A stretch of 64,000 bases of DNA from Streptomyces sp. NRRL S-350. Its GTDB lineage: Bacteria > Actinomycetota > Actinomycetes > Streptomycetales > Streptomycetaceae. This document shows positions 8,204 to 22,033 of the stretch, in pieces. Under the pieces are notes generated by a model. It saw only the letters and a list, made by a program, of their open reading frames with translations. It was not told the DNA's origin and ran no database searches. Position 1 is the stretch's first letter. Each line of letters begins with the position of its first letter. The position numbers were made by a program, and so were the translations under genes. The DNA lies in assembly GCF_000719705.1 (NCBI RefSeq), contig NZ_JOHO01000016.1:1-64000 (forward strand), written 5' to 3'.

Positions 8204-8213
<10 letters not shown>
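8128..8213. repeat. 25 bp direct repeats overlapping the exporter stop codon
   Basis: Two perfect 25 bp copies (8164-8188, 8189-8213) are preceded by a degraded copy from 8128. The last copy contains the TAG stop (8204-8206) of the ABC exporter. Confidence 0.85.
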
Positions 8214-12277
<4,064 letters not shown>

Positions 12278-12556
12278 ATTTAGGGATGCTAACCATTTCG
12301 TCGGGTGGTCGCCACGGCGTTTCCGCCCCTGGTGGGTTCGGGGCGGGCCGGGCAGCCCGGATCGTCCGGTCCGGCGGACTGACCAACAGCCTGCGGTCTG
12401 CGGTGATTCCCGATCGAACGCCCACACGACCCCGCGCGACCACCGTCGCCCGCCGCCCGCATCCCAGGGTCGCCGATCACCCGCCTCACGCCCAGCGACC
12501 AGGGGTGGGAGGACGCCCTCCTTTGGCCCTATAGGCCTCCCGACCGGCGCAGCGCA
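12278..12556. promoter_or_regulatory. Exporter promoter region with TTAG-N5-CTAA palindrome
   Basis: The 279 bp between the exporter start and the TetR gene end. The only AT-rich patch is next to the exporter ATG, where TTAG/CTAA half-sites (12280-12292) overlap a possible -10 (TAGCAT, minus strand). It could be an operator, but this is weakly supported. Confidence 0.35.
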
Positions 12557-13372
12557 TCAGGCGTCCATGGGCACCGAGTCCGCGGCGGCCGAACCCGCAG
12601 ACGTCGAACCTGCGCACGTCGAACCCGCAGGCGACGAACCCGCGGCTGCCGCATCCGCGGTCGTCGAACCCGCTGCCGCATCCGCAGCGGCCGCGAACGC
12701 ACCGTGGGCGAGATGGTGCAGCAGCGCGGCCATGCCGTCACGCTGAAGGCCCGAGCGCTCGCCGTGGCCGGAACGCTCACCCCCGCGGCTCTCGGCGCCG
12801 GCCCGCTCAGCCCCGGGACGCTCGCCCTGTCCGGGGTTCGAGCCGAGACTGTGCGGAGTCGAGTTGATCAGACCGAAGACGGCGTGGACGGCGGCCCGCG
12901 CCACCGGCTCGGCGGCGGGGTCGGCGAGCGGCGGGTAGGCCTGCCGGACCACGTCCACCCACAGCTCCACGTAGCCGCGCTGGAGCCGACGGACGGTGCG
13001 GCGGTCCTCCTCCTTGAGGTTCAGCAGCTCGCGGTCGTGCAGGGTGATGAGGTCGCGGTCGTCCAGGGCGAAGTCGACGTGGCCGCCGATGAGCGCGTCC
13101 AGGGCGGCTCCGGGGCCCTCGCCGCCGCCCGCCCGGCGGCGCCCCTCCTCCAGCAGGCGCTCACTGATGCCGATCAGCAGGTCGGCGAGCATCGCGTCCT
13201 TGCCGGCGAAGTGGCGGTAGAGCCCGGGGCCGCTGATCCCGACGGCCTTGCCGATCTCGTCCACGCCCACGCCGAGGAAGCCCCGGGCGGCGAACAGCCG
13301 CGCGGCCTCCTGGCGGATCTGGTCGCGGCGTGGGAGCGCGGAGGTTGCGGGGACGTTCGGCATGCTGCCCAT
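12557..13372 (-). CDS. TetR-family regulator of the acyl-CoA carboxylase operon
   Basis: 271 aa. The N-terminal TetR DNA-binding domain spans about residues 16-65 (QEAARLFAARGFLGVGVDEI, then GISGPGLYRHFAGKDAMLADLL). The ligand domain runs to about residue 190. The last 70 residues are an imperfect 5-residue Ala/Gly/Ser/Thr repeat encoded by 15 bp DNA units (about 12575-12680) and are probably disordered. The gene diverges from accD1-accA1-hmgL-acdH across 68-125 bp containing two palindromes, so it probably represses that operon and itself, with a branched-chain acyl-CoA or CoA ester as a likely inducer (inference from context). The start may be the ATG three codons further in. Confidence 0.92.
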   Translation of the reverse strand: MGSMPNVPATSALPRRDQIRQEAARLFAARGFLGVGVDEIGKAVGISGPGLYRHFAGKDAMLADLLIGISERLLEEGRRRAGGGEGPGAALDALIGGHVDFALDDRDLITLHDRELLNLKEEDRRTVRRLQRGYVELWVDVVRQAYPPLADPAAEPVARAAVHAVFGLINSTPHSLGSNPGQGERPGAERAGAESRGGERSGHGERSGLQRDGMAALLHHLAHGAFAAAADAAAGSTTADAAAAGSSPAGSTCAGSTSAGSAAADSVPMDA

Positions 13373-13384
13373 CGTAGACAGTGA

Positions 13385-13432
13385 GGTTATCGGCCGTTAA
13401 CCTGGGCGGCGTAAGTTAACGTTAATTAACGT
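13385..13432. promoter_or_regulatory. Divergent operator/promoter between tetR and accD1
   Basis: Two palindromes in an otherwise GC-rich gap: an imperfect GGTTA/TAACC pair at 13385-13402 and the perfect 14 bp ACGTTAATTAACGT at 13419-13432. They are placed as expected for TetR sites over the divergent promoters. Confidence 0.65.
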
Positions 13433-13497
13433 GGGATCCCATGGGCGCACCACACCCGGCCGCCCACTCGGTGCCGAGGGCAAGGGAGCTCTTGGAA

Positions 13498-15222
13498 ATG
13501 GTCATCTCCACCGCCGGTGCAGCCACCGGCGTTCATTTCGGCACGGCGAACGGCACGGCGAACGGCTCCGCCGCGGCGCCGGGTGCCGTTCCGCCCGGAG
13601 CCGCCGCACCGGCGCCCCGGCTGGGCACCTCCGTCGACCCGGGCTCCGCGGCCTACCGTGCCAACACCGAGGCGCACCAGGCCCTGGTCGCCGAACTGCG
13701 CGCGAAGCTCGACACGGCCTCGCTGGGCGGCGGCGCCAAGGCCCGCGCCCGGCACACCTCCCGCGGCAAGCTCCTCCCCCGCGACCGGGTGGACACCCTG
13801 CTCGACCCGGCCTCGCCCTTCCTGGAGCTGGCCCCGCTGGCCGCCGACGGCATGTACGACGGGGCGGCGCCCGCAGCCGGGGTGATCGCCGGAATCGGCC
13901 GGGTCGCGGGACGCGAGGTGGTGGTGGTCGCCAACGACGCCACCGTCAAGGGCGGCACCTACTACCCGATGACGGTGAAGAAGCACCTGCGCGCCCAGGA
14001 GGTCGCGCTGGAGAACCGGCTGCCCTGCGTCTACCTGGTGGACTCCGGCGGCGCCTTCCTGCCGATGCAGGACGAGGTCTTCCCGGACCGCGACCACTTC
14101 GGCCGGATCTTCTACAACCAGGCCCGGCTCTCCGCTGCCGGAATCCCGCAGATCGCCGCCGTGCTCGGCTCCTGCACGGCCGGCGGCGCGTACGTCCCGG
14201 CGATGAGCGACCAGGCCGTGATCGTCCGCAACCAGGGCACGATCTTCCTGGGCGGGCCGCCGCTGGTGAAGGCCGCCACCGGCGAGGTGGTCACCGCCGA
14301 GGAGCTGGGCGGTGGCGAGCTGCACTCCCGCACCTCCGGTGTGACGGACCACCTGGCCGAGGACGACGCCCACGCCCTCTCGATCGTCCGCACCATCGTC
14401 GCCGGGCTCGGCCCGCGAGCGGCCAAGCCCTGGCCGCTCGCCCCGGTCGAGCCGCCGGCCGTGGACCCGGCGGGCCTCTACGGGGCTGTTCCGGTCGACC
14501 CGCGCACGCCCTACGACGTGCGTGAGGTGATCGCCCGGCTGGTGGACGGCAGCCGCTTCGCCGAGTTCAAGGCCGAGTACGGCGCGACCCTGGTCACCGG
14601 CTTCGCCCGGATCCACGGCCACCCCGTCGGCATCGTCGCCAACAACGGCGTGCTGTTCTCCGAGTCGGCCCTCAAGGGCGCCCACTTCATCGAACTGTGC
14701 GACCAGCGCGGCATCCCCCTCCTCTTCCTGCAGAACATCACCGGGTTCATGGTCGGCCGACAGTACGAGGCGGGCGGCATCGCCAAGCACGGCGCCAAGA
14801 TGGTCAACGCCGTCGCCTGCACCCGGGTCCCGAAGCTGACCGTGGTGGTCGGCGGCTCGTACGGAGCCGGCAACTACTCGATGTGCGGCCGGGCCTACTC
14901 GCCCCGCTTCCTGTGGATGTGGCCGGGCGCCAAGATCTCCGTGATGGGCGGCGAGCAGGCGGCCTCCGTCCTCGCCACCGTCCGCCGCGACCAGCTGGAG
15001 GCGCACGGCGAGCAGTGGCCGACCGAGGCGGAGGAGGAGTTCAAGCGCCCCGTCCGCGAGCAGTACGAGCGCCAGGGCAGCGCCTACTACGCCACCGCCC
15101 GGCTCTGGGACGACGGTGTGATCGACCCGATGGACACCCGCACCGTCGTCGGGCTCGCGCTCACCGCCTGCGCCAACGCCCCGCTGACGCCACCCGCTCC
15201 GTACGGCGTCTTCCGCATGTGA
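13498..15222 (+). CDS. accD1: Acyl-CoA carboxylase carboxyltransferase (beta) subunit, methylcrotonyl-CoA type
   Basis: Transfers CO2 from carboxybiotin to an acyl-CoA, most likely 3-methylcrotonyl-CoA in leucine breakdown. Family-specific stretches are [36 protein letters not shown], the oxyanion-hole region [20 protein letters not shown] and [21 protein letters not shown] choose the ATG at 13498 because AAGGGAG stands 9 nt before it; an in-frame ATG at 13441 would add 19 residues and lies almost inside the promoter. Either way the first 40 residues are an Ala-rich extension. It is the first gene of the operon with the biotin subunit, HMG-CoA lyase and acyl-CoA dehydrogenase. Confidence 0.93.
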   Translation: MVISTAGAATGVHFGTANGTANGSAAAPGAVPPGAAAPAPRLGTSVDPGSAAYRANTEAHQALVAELRAKLDTASLGGGAKARARHTSRGKLLPRDRVDTLLDPASPFLELAPLAADGMYDGAAPAAGVIAGIGRVAGREVVVVANDATVKGGTYYPMTVKKHLRAQEVALENRLPCVYLVDSGGAFLPMQDEVFPDRDHFGRIFYNQARLSAAGIPQIAAVLGSCTAGGAYVPAMSDQAVIVRNQGTIFLGGPPLVKAATGEVVTAEELGGGELHSRTSGVTDHLAEDDAHALSIVRTIVAGLGPRAAKPWPLAPVEPPAVDPAGLYGAVPVDPRTPYDVREVIARLVDGSRFAEFKAEYGATLVTGFARIHGHPVGIVANNGVLFSESALKGAHFIELCDQRGIPLLFLQNITGFMVGRQYEAGGIAKHGAKMVNAVACTRVPKLTVVVGGSYGAGNYSMCGRAYSPRFLWMWPGAKISVMGGEQAASVLATVRRDQLEAHGEQWPTEAEEEFKRPVREQYERQGSAYYATARLWDDGVIDPMDTRTVVGLALTACANAPLTPPAPYGVFRM

Positions 15223-15441
15223 TGCCGCCCCGCGACACCCCTGATCGTCGCCCCTGCTCGTCACCGCTGCGTCCGTGACGCTCGCGTCCGGGGCGCCGCC
15301 TTCCGGGGCGCCACCTTCCGGGTGTGCCTCCCGAGGCTCCGGTCCGGCTCCCCCGGCTCCGGTCCGGCCCCGGGCCGGCGCCCCGGCCGCCCACCACCAC
15401 CTCCTTCGTACGGCTCCCCTCGACCCGGAGGAACGCCTCCC

Positions 15442-17751
15442 ATGTTCGACACAGTTCTGGTCGCCAACCGCGGTGAGATCGCCCTCCGGGTGATCCGCAC
15501 CCTGCGGCGGCTCGGTGTCCGCTCGGTCGCCGTGTTCAGCGACGCGGACGCCGACGCTCCGCACGTCCGTGAGGCCGACGTCGCAGTCCGGCTCGGCCCG
15601 GCAGACCGCAGCGACAGCTCGGCGGCCGAGACCTACCTGCGGACGGACCAGATCCTCGCCGCCGCCCGCCGCACCGGCGCTCAGGCCGTCCACCCCGGCT
15701 ACGGCTTCCTCGCCGAGAACGCCGGCTTCGCCCGCGCCTGCGCCGACGCGGGCCTCGTCTTCATCGGTCCACCTCCCGGTGCGGTCGAACTGATGGGTGA
15801 CAAGATCAACGCCAAGGAGGCCGTCCGGGCCGCCGGCGTCCCGGTGGTTCCCGGCAGCCAGGCCACCGCGCCCACCGACGGGGATCTCGTCGCCGCCGCC
15901 GACGAGATCGGCTACCCCGTGCTGCTCAAGCCGTCCGCCGGCGGCGGCGGCAAGGGCATGCGCCTCGTGCGCGACCGGGCCGACCTGCCCACCGAGATCG
16001 CCGCCGCCCGCCGCGTCGCCCGGACCGCCTTCGGCGACGACACCCTCCTGTTGGAGCGCTGGATCGACCGGCCGCGCCACATCGAGGTGCAGGTGCTGGC
16101 CGACGCCCACGGCACCACCGTCCACCTCGGCGAGCGCGAGTGCAGTCTGCAGCGCCGCCACCAGAAACTGATCGAAGAGGCTCCCTCCGTTCTGCTCAAT
16201 GCCGAGACCCGCGCCGCGATGGGCGCCGCGGCCGTCCGCGCCGCGGAGTCATGCGGCTACACCGGGGCCGGCACCGTGGAGTTCATCGTCCCCGGCATCG
16301 ACCCGAACGCCCCCGCCTCCGCCGCGGAGGGGGTGCGGGACTTCTTCTTCATGGAGATGAACACCCGTCTCCAGGTGGAACACCCCGTCACCGAACTCGC
16401 CGTCGCCGTCGGCGCCGACGCGGCCCGGCTCGACCTCGTCGAGTGGCAGCTCCGCGTCGCCGCCGGTGAACCGCTCTCCTTCACCCAGCCCGACATCTCC
16501 TTCCTGGGCCACGCCATCGAGGCCCGCATCTGCGCCGAGGACCCGGAACGGGACTTCCTGCCCACCGGCGGCCGCATCCTCACCCTGGACGAACCCCGGG
16601 GCGAGGGCATCCGCGTCGACTCCGGGGTCGCCCCCGGAACCGTCGTCACCAGCGCCTACGACCCCATGCTCGCCAAGGTCATCGCGTACGGGCCCGACCG
16701 CCCGACCGCGCTGCGCCGACTCCGCGCCGCGCTGGCCGACACCCGCATCCTGGGCGTCACCACCAACACCGGCTTCCTGCGCCGACTCCTCGCACACCCC
16801 GAGGTCGTCGCCGGACGACTGGACACCGGCCTGGTGGAGCAGACGGCCCAGCAGCAGCCAGCCCTGCTCACCGCGCCGTACTCACCCACCAACCCGACCG
16901 CCCCGGCCGAGGCCACGGCGCCCGCCCACCCCGGGAACGGAACCGACGCCGCGCCGGCCGAACTGCCGTCGCCCACCCACCTCCTCTACTACGCGGCCGC
17001 GCTGGCACGGCACCTGGGACTCACCCCGGCCGCCGACCCCGGCGGTTGGACCGACCCGTTCTCCCTTCCCTCCGGCTGGCGCCTCGGCGGCACGCCCGCC
17101 TGGACGACCCACCGACTCCGTACCCCCGGCCAGGATCCGGTCTCGGTGCGCATCCGTTCGATCACTGCGGGCAACGTAGCGGATGCCACTGACAAATCCA
17201 CCGAGCTCACCCGCGAGGTGGAGCTCCGGCTCGACGCCGGACCGGTGCACGGCGCCCGCGTGACCCTGGCGGGCGACCGGCTGCACCTGACCGTCGACGG
17301 CCTGCAGACCACGTTCTCGCTGGCCACCGACGCCTCCCCCGGCCTCGCCGCCGGCCCGGTGACCTGGCTCGGCGTCGAGGGCGACGCCTGGCCGCTGCAC
17401 GCCTACGACCCCGCCGTCGAGAGCGCCGCCGGGGCCGGCGCGCACCACGGCGGCCTGACCGCCCCGATGCCCGGCACCGTCACCGTCGTCAAGACCGCGG
17501 CGGGAGAGACCGTCCGCAAGGGCCAGCCCCTGCTCGTGCTGGAGGCCATGAAGATGGAACACGTGATCGCCGCGCCGCACGACGGCGTGGTGGCCGAACT
17601 GCGCGTCACCGCGGGCGCCACCGTCGCGATGGAGGACCTGCTGGTCGTGGTCGCCCCGGTCGAGGAGACCGCGACCGGGGCCGGCGCGGTCGCGGGCGCC
17701 CCGGCTGAGCCGGCCGCCGCCCCCGCCGAGCCCGCGGAGGTGCGGTCGTGA
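15442..17751 (+). CDS. accA1: Acyl-CoA carboxylase alpha subunit (biotin carboxylase + biotin carrier)
   Basis: 769 aa. The N-terminal biotin carboxylase is an ATP-grasp fold: [20 protein letters not shown] start, [14 protein letters not shown] glycine loop, HIEVQVLAD and [22 protein letters not shown]-type middle linker follows, then a C-terminal biotinyl domain with the acceptor lysine in [15 protein letters not shown]. It carboxylates biotin for the AccD1 partner encoded upstream. The start ATG follows GGAGGAAC. The 219 bp gap to accD1 is long for an operon and holds a CTCCGGTCCGG-type direct repeat. Its stop overlaps the hmgL start by 4 bp, implying translational coupling. Confidence 0.95.
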   Translation: MFDTVLVANRGEIALRVIRTLRRLGVRSVAVFSDADADAPHVREADVAVRLGPADRSDSSAAETYLRTDQILAAARRTGAQAVHPGYGFLAENAGFARACADAGLVFIGPPPGAVELMGDKINAKEAVRAAGVPVVPGSQATAPTDGDLVAAADEIGYPVLLKPSAGGGGKGMRLVRDRADLPTEIAAARRVARTAFGDDTLLLERWIDRPRHIEVQVLADAHGTTVHLGERECSLQRRHQKLIEEAPSVLLNAETRAAMGAAAVRAAESCGYTGAGTVEFIVPGIDPNAPASAAEGVRDFFFMEMNTRLQVEHPVTELAVAVGADAARLDLVEWQLRVAAGEPLSFTQPDISFLGHAIEARICAEDPERDFLPTGGRILTLDEPRGEGIRVDSGVAPGTVVTSAYDPMLAKVIAYGPDRPTALRRLRAALADTRILGVTTNTGFLRRLLAHPEVVAGRLDTGLVEQTAQQQPALLTAPYSPTNPTAPAEATAPAHPGNGTDAAPAELPSPTHLLYYAAALARHLGLTPAADPGGWTDPFSLPSGWRLGGTPAWTTHRLRTPGQDPVSVRIRSITAGNVADATDKSTELTREVELRLDAGPVHGARVTLAGDRLHLTVDGLQTTFSLATDASPGLAAGPVTWLGVEGDAWPLHAYDPAVESAAGAGAHHGGLTAPMPGTVTVVKTAAGETVRKGQPLLVLEAMKMEHVIAAPHDGVVAELRVTAGATVAMEDLLVVVAPVEETATGAGAVAGAPAEPAAAPAEPAEVRS

Positions 17752-18734
17752 CCGCCGCCGCCCACGAGCCCGACGCCCTCGACCTGGGCCTGCCGGCCCC
17801 GGTCCGCGCCCCCGGCCTGCCCGAGGAGGTCCGCATCCACGAGGTCGGGCCGCGCGACGGACTGCAGAACGAGGGCTCCCTGGTGCCGGTCGAGGTCAAG
17901 GCCGAGTTCATCGCCCGGCTCGCGGCGGCCGGGCTGCGCACCGTCGAGGCCACCAGCTTCGTTCACCCGAAATGGGTACCGCAGCTGGCCGACGCCGAGG
18001 ACCTGATGCCCCGGCTCGCCGACCTGCCGGGACGCCACCCCGGTCTGCGGCTGCCGGTCCTGGTGCCCAACGAGCGGGGCCTGGACCGCGCGCTCGCCCA
18101 CCACGCCACGGACATCGCGGTGTTCGCCAGCGCCACCGAGACCTTCGCCCGCCGCAACCTCAACCGCTCGGCGGACGAGGCCATGGAGATGTTCCGCCCG
18201 GTCGTGACGCGGGCCGCCGAAGCGGGCGTCACGGTCCGCGGCTACCTCTCGATGTGCTTCGGCGATCCGTGGGAGGGGCCCGTGCCCGTCCCCCAGGTGG
18301 TCCGGTACGGCGTCCAGCTGCTGGAGATGGGCTGCTCGGAGCTGAGCCTCGGCGACACCATCGGCGTGGCCACCCCGGGCCAGGTCGGCGCGCTGCTGGC
18401 GGGCTTCGCGCAGGCCGGGGTGCCCGCCGGCCGGCTCGCCGTGCACTTCCACGACACCTACGGCCAGGCGCTCAGCAACACCCTGGCCGCGCTTCGGGAG
18501 GGCGTCACCACCGTGGACGCCTCGGCGGGCGGCCTGGGCGGCTGCCCGTACGCGAAGAGCGCCACCGGCAACCTGGCCACCGAGGACCTGGTCTGGATGC
18601 TGCACGGGCTGGGCATCCGCACCGGCGTCGACCTGCGCGCGCTGGTCGCGACCAGCGGATGGATGGCGGGGCGCCTCGGCCGCCCCAGCCCATCCCGCAC
18701 CGTCCAGGCGCTGCTCGGCGCCGCCGGGGGCTGA
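17748..18734 (+). CDS. hmgL: Hydroxymethylglutaryl-CoA lyase
   Basis: Cleaves HMG-CoA to acetoacetate and acetyl-CoA, the last step of leucine degradation. DRE-TIM fold: [14 protein letters not shown] metal-binding start (about residues 27-40), [20 protein letters not shown], the [12 protein letters not shown] metal ligands, and the active-site cysteine loop [20 protein letters not shown]. The last differs slightly from the usual GCPYAKGASGN. It starts at a GTG overlapping the accA1 stop (GTGA), so it is translationally coupled. 328 aa, a normal length. Confidence 0.95.
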   Translation: MTAAAHEPDALDLGLPAPVRAPGLPEEVRIHEVGPRDGLQNEGSLVPVEVKAEFIARLAAAGLRTVEATSFVHPKWVPQLADAEDLMPRLADLPGRHPGLRLPVLVPNERGLDRALAHHATDIAVFASATETFARRNLNRSADEAMEMFRPVVTRAAEAGVTVRGYLSMCFGDPWEGPVPVPQVVRYGVQLLEMGCSELSLGDTIGVATPGQVGALLAGFAQAGVPAGRLAVHFHDTYGQALSNTLAALREGVTTVDASAGGLGGCPYAKSATGNLATEDLVWMLHGLGIRTGVDLRALVATSGWMAGRLGRPSPSRTVQALLGAAGG

Positions 18735-18972
18735 CCTCGGCCGCGCTCCCGCCCTGCCCCGTTCCACCCACCCCCGCACCACCCCGGCACCATCCCCGCT
18801 CCGCCCCTGCTCCGGCGCCGGCCGCGCCCGTACGGTCCGTTCGGCGCCGCACACCGCTCATCTCATCGCACTCATCCCTCAAGCACACCGTGCGACCGTC
18901 ACACCGTCAGACGGACGCCGGTCATCCCGCTCACGCCCGCGGCCACCCCGGCCGGGCCTCAGGAGGATCACC
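18735..18972. other. Gap between hmgL and acdH
   Basis: 238 bp rich in C-runs. A good ribosome site (AGGAGG) precedes acdH. No clear terminator was seen, so read-through from hmgL is likely. Confidence 0.4.
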
Positions 18973-20163
18973 ATGTTCGACCACCGGCTCAGCAGCGAGT
19001 ACGAGGAACTGCGGCGCACCGTCGCCGAGTTCGCCCAGGACGTGGTGGCGCCGAAGATCGGCGGGTTCTACGAGCGGGAGGAGTTCCCCTACGAGATCGT
19101 CCGCGAGATGGGGCGGATGGGCCTCTTCGGCCTGCCCTTCCCGGAGGAGTACGGCGGCATGGGCGGCGACTACTTCGCCCTCGGCATCGCCCTGGAGGAA
19201 CTCGCCCGCGTCGACTCCTCGGTGGCGATCACGCTGGAGGCCGGCGTCTCGCTCGGCGCGATGCCGATCCACCGCTTCGGCACGGAGGAGCAGAAGCGGG
19301 AGTGGCTGCCCCGGCTGACCTCCGGCGAACTCCTCGGCGCCTTCGGCCTGACCGAGCCGGAGGGCGGCTCGGACGCCGGGGCCACCCGCACCACCGCGCG
19401 GTACGACGAGACCACCGACGAGTGGGTCATCAACGGCACCAAGTGCTTCATCACCAACTCCGGTACCGACATCACCGGCCTGGTCACCGTCACCGCGCTC
19501 ACCGAACCGATCGCTCGTTCGAGTGAAGAAGGCGAATTCCGCTCGCCCACGCGGGAGATCTCCTCCATCATCGTGCCCACCGGGACCCCCGGATTCCAGG
19601 TCTCGAAGAAGTACTCGAAGGTCGGGTGGAACGCATCCGACACCCGCGAACTGTCCTTTACCGACTGCCGCGTTCCCGCGGCCAACCTGCTGGGCGAGCG
19701 TGGCCGAGGCTACGCCCAGTTCCTGCGGATCCTCGACGAGGGCCGCATCGCGATCGCGGCCCTGGCCACCGGCCTGGCCCAGGGGTGCGTCGACGAGTCC
19801 GTGAAGTACGCCGGCGAGCGCCGCGCCTTCGGCCGGCCGATCGGCGCCAACCAGGCCGTCCAGTTCAAGCTTGCCGACATGGAGCTGCGCGCCCACACCT
19901 CCCGCCTGGCCTGGCGGGACGCCGCCTCCCGGATGCTGCACGGTGAACCGTTCAAGAAGGAGGCCGCGATCGCGAAGCTGTACTCGTCGGAGGCCGCCGT
20001 CGACAACGCCCGCGAGGCGACCCAGATCCACGGCGGGTACGGCTTCATGAACGAATTCCCGGTCGCCCGCTTCTGGCGCGACAGCAAGATCCTGGAAATC
20101 GGGGAGGGCACGTCGGAGGTTCAGCGCATGCTCATCGCCCGGGAGCTCGGCATGACGTCCTGA
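18973..20163 (+). CDS. acdH: Acyl-CoA dehydrogenase (branched-chain, AcdH-like)
   Basis: FAD-dependent dehydrogenase of isovaleryl-/isobutyryl-type acyl-CoAs, passing electrons to ETF. Motifs are GAFGLTEPEGGSDAGATRTT (FAD/substrate site), the NGTKCFITNSG strand, QIHGGYGFMNEFPVARFWRD, and the C-terminal IGEGTSEVQ with Glu at the common catalytic-base position. True isovaleryl-CoA dehydrogenases have a different residue there, so broad branched-chain specificity, as reported for streptomycete AcdH, is the better guess. 396 aa; last gene before a terminator. Confidence 0.94.
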   Translation: MFDHRLSSEYEELRRTVAEFAQDVVAPKIGGFYEREEFPYEIVREMGRMGLFGLPFPEEYGGMGGDYFALGIALEELARVDSSVAITLEAGVSLGAMPIHRFGTEEQKREWLPRLTSGELLGAFGLTEPEGGSDAGATRTTARYDETTDEWVINGTKCFITNSGTDITGLVTVTALTEPIARSSEEGEFRSPTREISSIIVPTGTPGFQVSKKYSKVGWNASDTRELSFTDCRVPAANLLGERGRGYAQFLRILDEGRIAIAALATGLAQGCVDESVKYAGERRAFGRPIGANQAVQFKLADMELRAHTSRLAWRDAASRMLHGEPFKKEAAIAKLYSSEAAVDNAREATQIHGGYGFMNEFPVARFWRDSKILEIGEGTSEVQRMLIARELGMTS

Positions 20164-20186
20164 GCCGAGCCCGCCGGGGCAACGCC

Positions 20187-20214
20187 CCGCTCCCCAACCG
20201 ATGTTGGGGAGCGG
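20187..20214 (+). terminator. Terminator after acdH
   Basis: Perfect 12 bp stem (20187-20198 with 20203-20214) and CGAT loop, 24 bp past the acdH stop, in the convergent gap with the universal stress gene. Confidence 0.8.
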
Positions 20215-20257
20215 CCCACGGTGGAGGAGGCGACAGGGGACGGTCCGGAACGGACCG

Positions 20258-21343
20258 TCAGGGAATCACGATCACCGGGCGGTTGGCCCGCCGCGCCAGC
20301 CGCCCGGAGACCGACCCGAAGATCTTGCCGAGCAGGCCGTGCGTCGTGCCGACGACGATCGCGTCGGCGGCGTACTCACGGCCGACCTCCTCGATCTCGT
20401 GGCAGATGTCGCCGCCGCGCTCGATCAGGACCCACGGCACCCCGGCGAGGAAGTCCGCACAGGCGAGCTCCAAACCGAGGACCTCGGTCCGGTGGTCGGG
20501 GAGGTCGACGAAGACGGGAGGCTCACAGCCCGCCCAGACCGTCGCGGGCAGGCGGTTGGCGACGTGCACGATGACCAGGCCGCACTGCGATCGGCGTGCC
20601 ATGCCGACCGCGTAGGCAAGGGCGCGCTCGCTCGACAGTGAGCCGTCGAATCCGACCACCACGCCGTGCTGGAACACCGGGTCGAGCGGGGGCGCGGGCA
20701 TCTCCTGCGCGGACGAGTCGGTGCGCCCGTCGAACCCGCCGGCCGCACCGGGAGCCGTCTCCGGGCGCTCGGCGCCCGGGCCGAGGCGGCCCGTCACCGG
20801 ACGCCCCCCAGGGCCGACCGGAGGCTCGCCGCGCCGCTCGTGGGGCCGGGAACGGTCACGGCGGGAGAGACTGCCGCGGCGGGAATGGCCGCCCCGGCGG
20901 GCGAGGCCGCGCAGAGCGCGCGCGACGCCCTGGGCGTCGCCACTCCCCGCTGCTTCGTTCCTGTCGTCGTGGCTCCCGACGGGTTCGCTCCCGGGGCCGT
21001 CGTTCGCAGGAGCCGGCTCGGCAGGCCGGGCTGCTTCGACAGCGTCGGCGCGCTGTTCACCGCCCACTCGGCCGGACGGGATGCGCGACCCAGCCTCGTC
21101 GGGCGCGTCAGCGCGCCCGCCGGACGGCTCGACGACGAACGGCTCGATGACGGCCTCGACCACGGTCCGCTCAACGACGGCCGGCTCGGCGACGGAGCCG
21201 TCGGCGGCAGCGCCGACGCGCTCGGCAGCATGCTGCCCGTCGACCGGGCCGGGGGTCGTGCGCACGCCGTCTCTCCCGGTCCCTGCGCCCGCGCTGGGGG
21301 GCGTGTCCGGTTCGACCGGTCGGGGAGGCTCAAAACCAGCCAT
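20258..21343 (-). CDS. Universal stress protein with long disordered N-terminus
   Basis: The UspA fold occupies the last 140 residues: VVVGFDGSLSSERALAYAVG start, VIVHVANRLPATVW strand, and the nucleotide loop AIVVGTTHGLLGKIFGSVSG. The loop has fewer residues between its glycines than the standard G-2x-G-9x-G, so ATP binding is uncertain. Some 220 residues of Pro/Ala/Gly/Arg-rich sequence precede the fold. The frame is open and codon bias is acceptable, but the start (ATG 21341-21343, GAAGAG 9-10 nt upstream) is not certain and an internal start is possible. Convergent with acdH. Confidence 0.85.
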   Translation of the reverse strand: MAGFEPPRPVEPDTPPSAGAGTGRDGVRTTPGPVDGQHAAERVGAAADGSVAEPAVVERTVVEAVIEPFVVEPSGGRADAPDEAGSRIPSGRVGGEQRADAVEAARPAEPAPANDGPGSEPVGSHDDRNEAAGSGDAQGVARALRGLARRGGHSRRGSLSRRDRSRPHERRGEPPVGPGGRPVTGRLGPGAERPETAPGAAGGFDGRTDSSAQEMPAPPLDPVFQHGVVVGFDGSLSSERALAYAVGMARRSQCGLVIVHVANRLPATVWAGCEPPVFVDLPDHRTEVLGLELACADFLAGVPWVLIERGGDICHEIEEVGREYAADAIVVGTTHGLLGKIFGSVSGRLARRANRPVIVIP

Positions 21344-22033
21344 GGCTCACGGCTCTTCGATGGAGAGGGGCCGACAGAAGAGGACAACGCTGCCCGGGCA
21401 GCAGGCCCGCCCACGGGATGACGTCGGTGTGAGCCGCGCAGCACCGTATGGACCTGTTCCTTTCAGAGTACGACTCAGGGTACGACGAGCGTGGGGCGGA
21501 GCCCACCGGCGAAGCCCCGGACCGACCTTGTTCCCACGATCGTGGGATGCGCCCGCCGTGGCAGTGCGCCTTCCCGCGGGCGGTCGCGCCCCTCCGGAGA
21601 GGAGGTTCCCTGGAGCTTGACTGAGCGGACCGGGCGGCGCAACAGGCCCCCGGGAGACCGTGACCGGACTGTCATGGATCGGCGACGATCCGTAGCGACG
21701 CGTCGCGGATCCGTTACGCCCCACCGCTCCTGGCAGGCCTCTCCCAGCACAGTCGCCCGGCATCTCCCCATGTCCCGCAGGTCCCATGAGTCCTACGCGT
21801 TGCATGAGTCCTACGCGTTCCGCGAGTCCCACGCGCCCCACACGTCCCGTTGGCTCCTGTTGGCCCCGGGCATTCCGTACGCCCCACGCGCCCCGTCCGG
21901 CCCGCACGCCCTGGCCCGTCCCGAGCCTGCGCAGGATCCGTACGTCAGGTGTCGGAACCCGTTTCAGCCACTTCGTACGGCTTCGCGACGGGCTCTGGCA
22001 TTTGCCAAACGCATAGGCGCGGGCGCTGGCACC
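21344..22033. repeat. 690 bp intergenic region with 18 bp degenerate repeats
   Basis: No gene was accepted here: the open frames have poor codon bias. About four imperfect 18 bp units built on catgagtcctacgcgt lie at 21785-21850. Otherwise I see nothing; promoters of the flanking divergent genes should be here. Confidence 0.6.

Noticed and set aside
13426..16161. Long open frame on the minus strand opposite the carboxylase genes
   Set aside because: Antisense shadow of accD1/accA1; Val/Gly/Asp-rich composition and no domains, typical of GC-rich complement frames.
21491..22033. Upstream extension of the HAD frame through the 18 bp repeats
   Set aside because: Poor codon bias and Arg/Ser/Pro-rich composition; the HAD catalytic motif begins right after ATG 22034.
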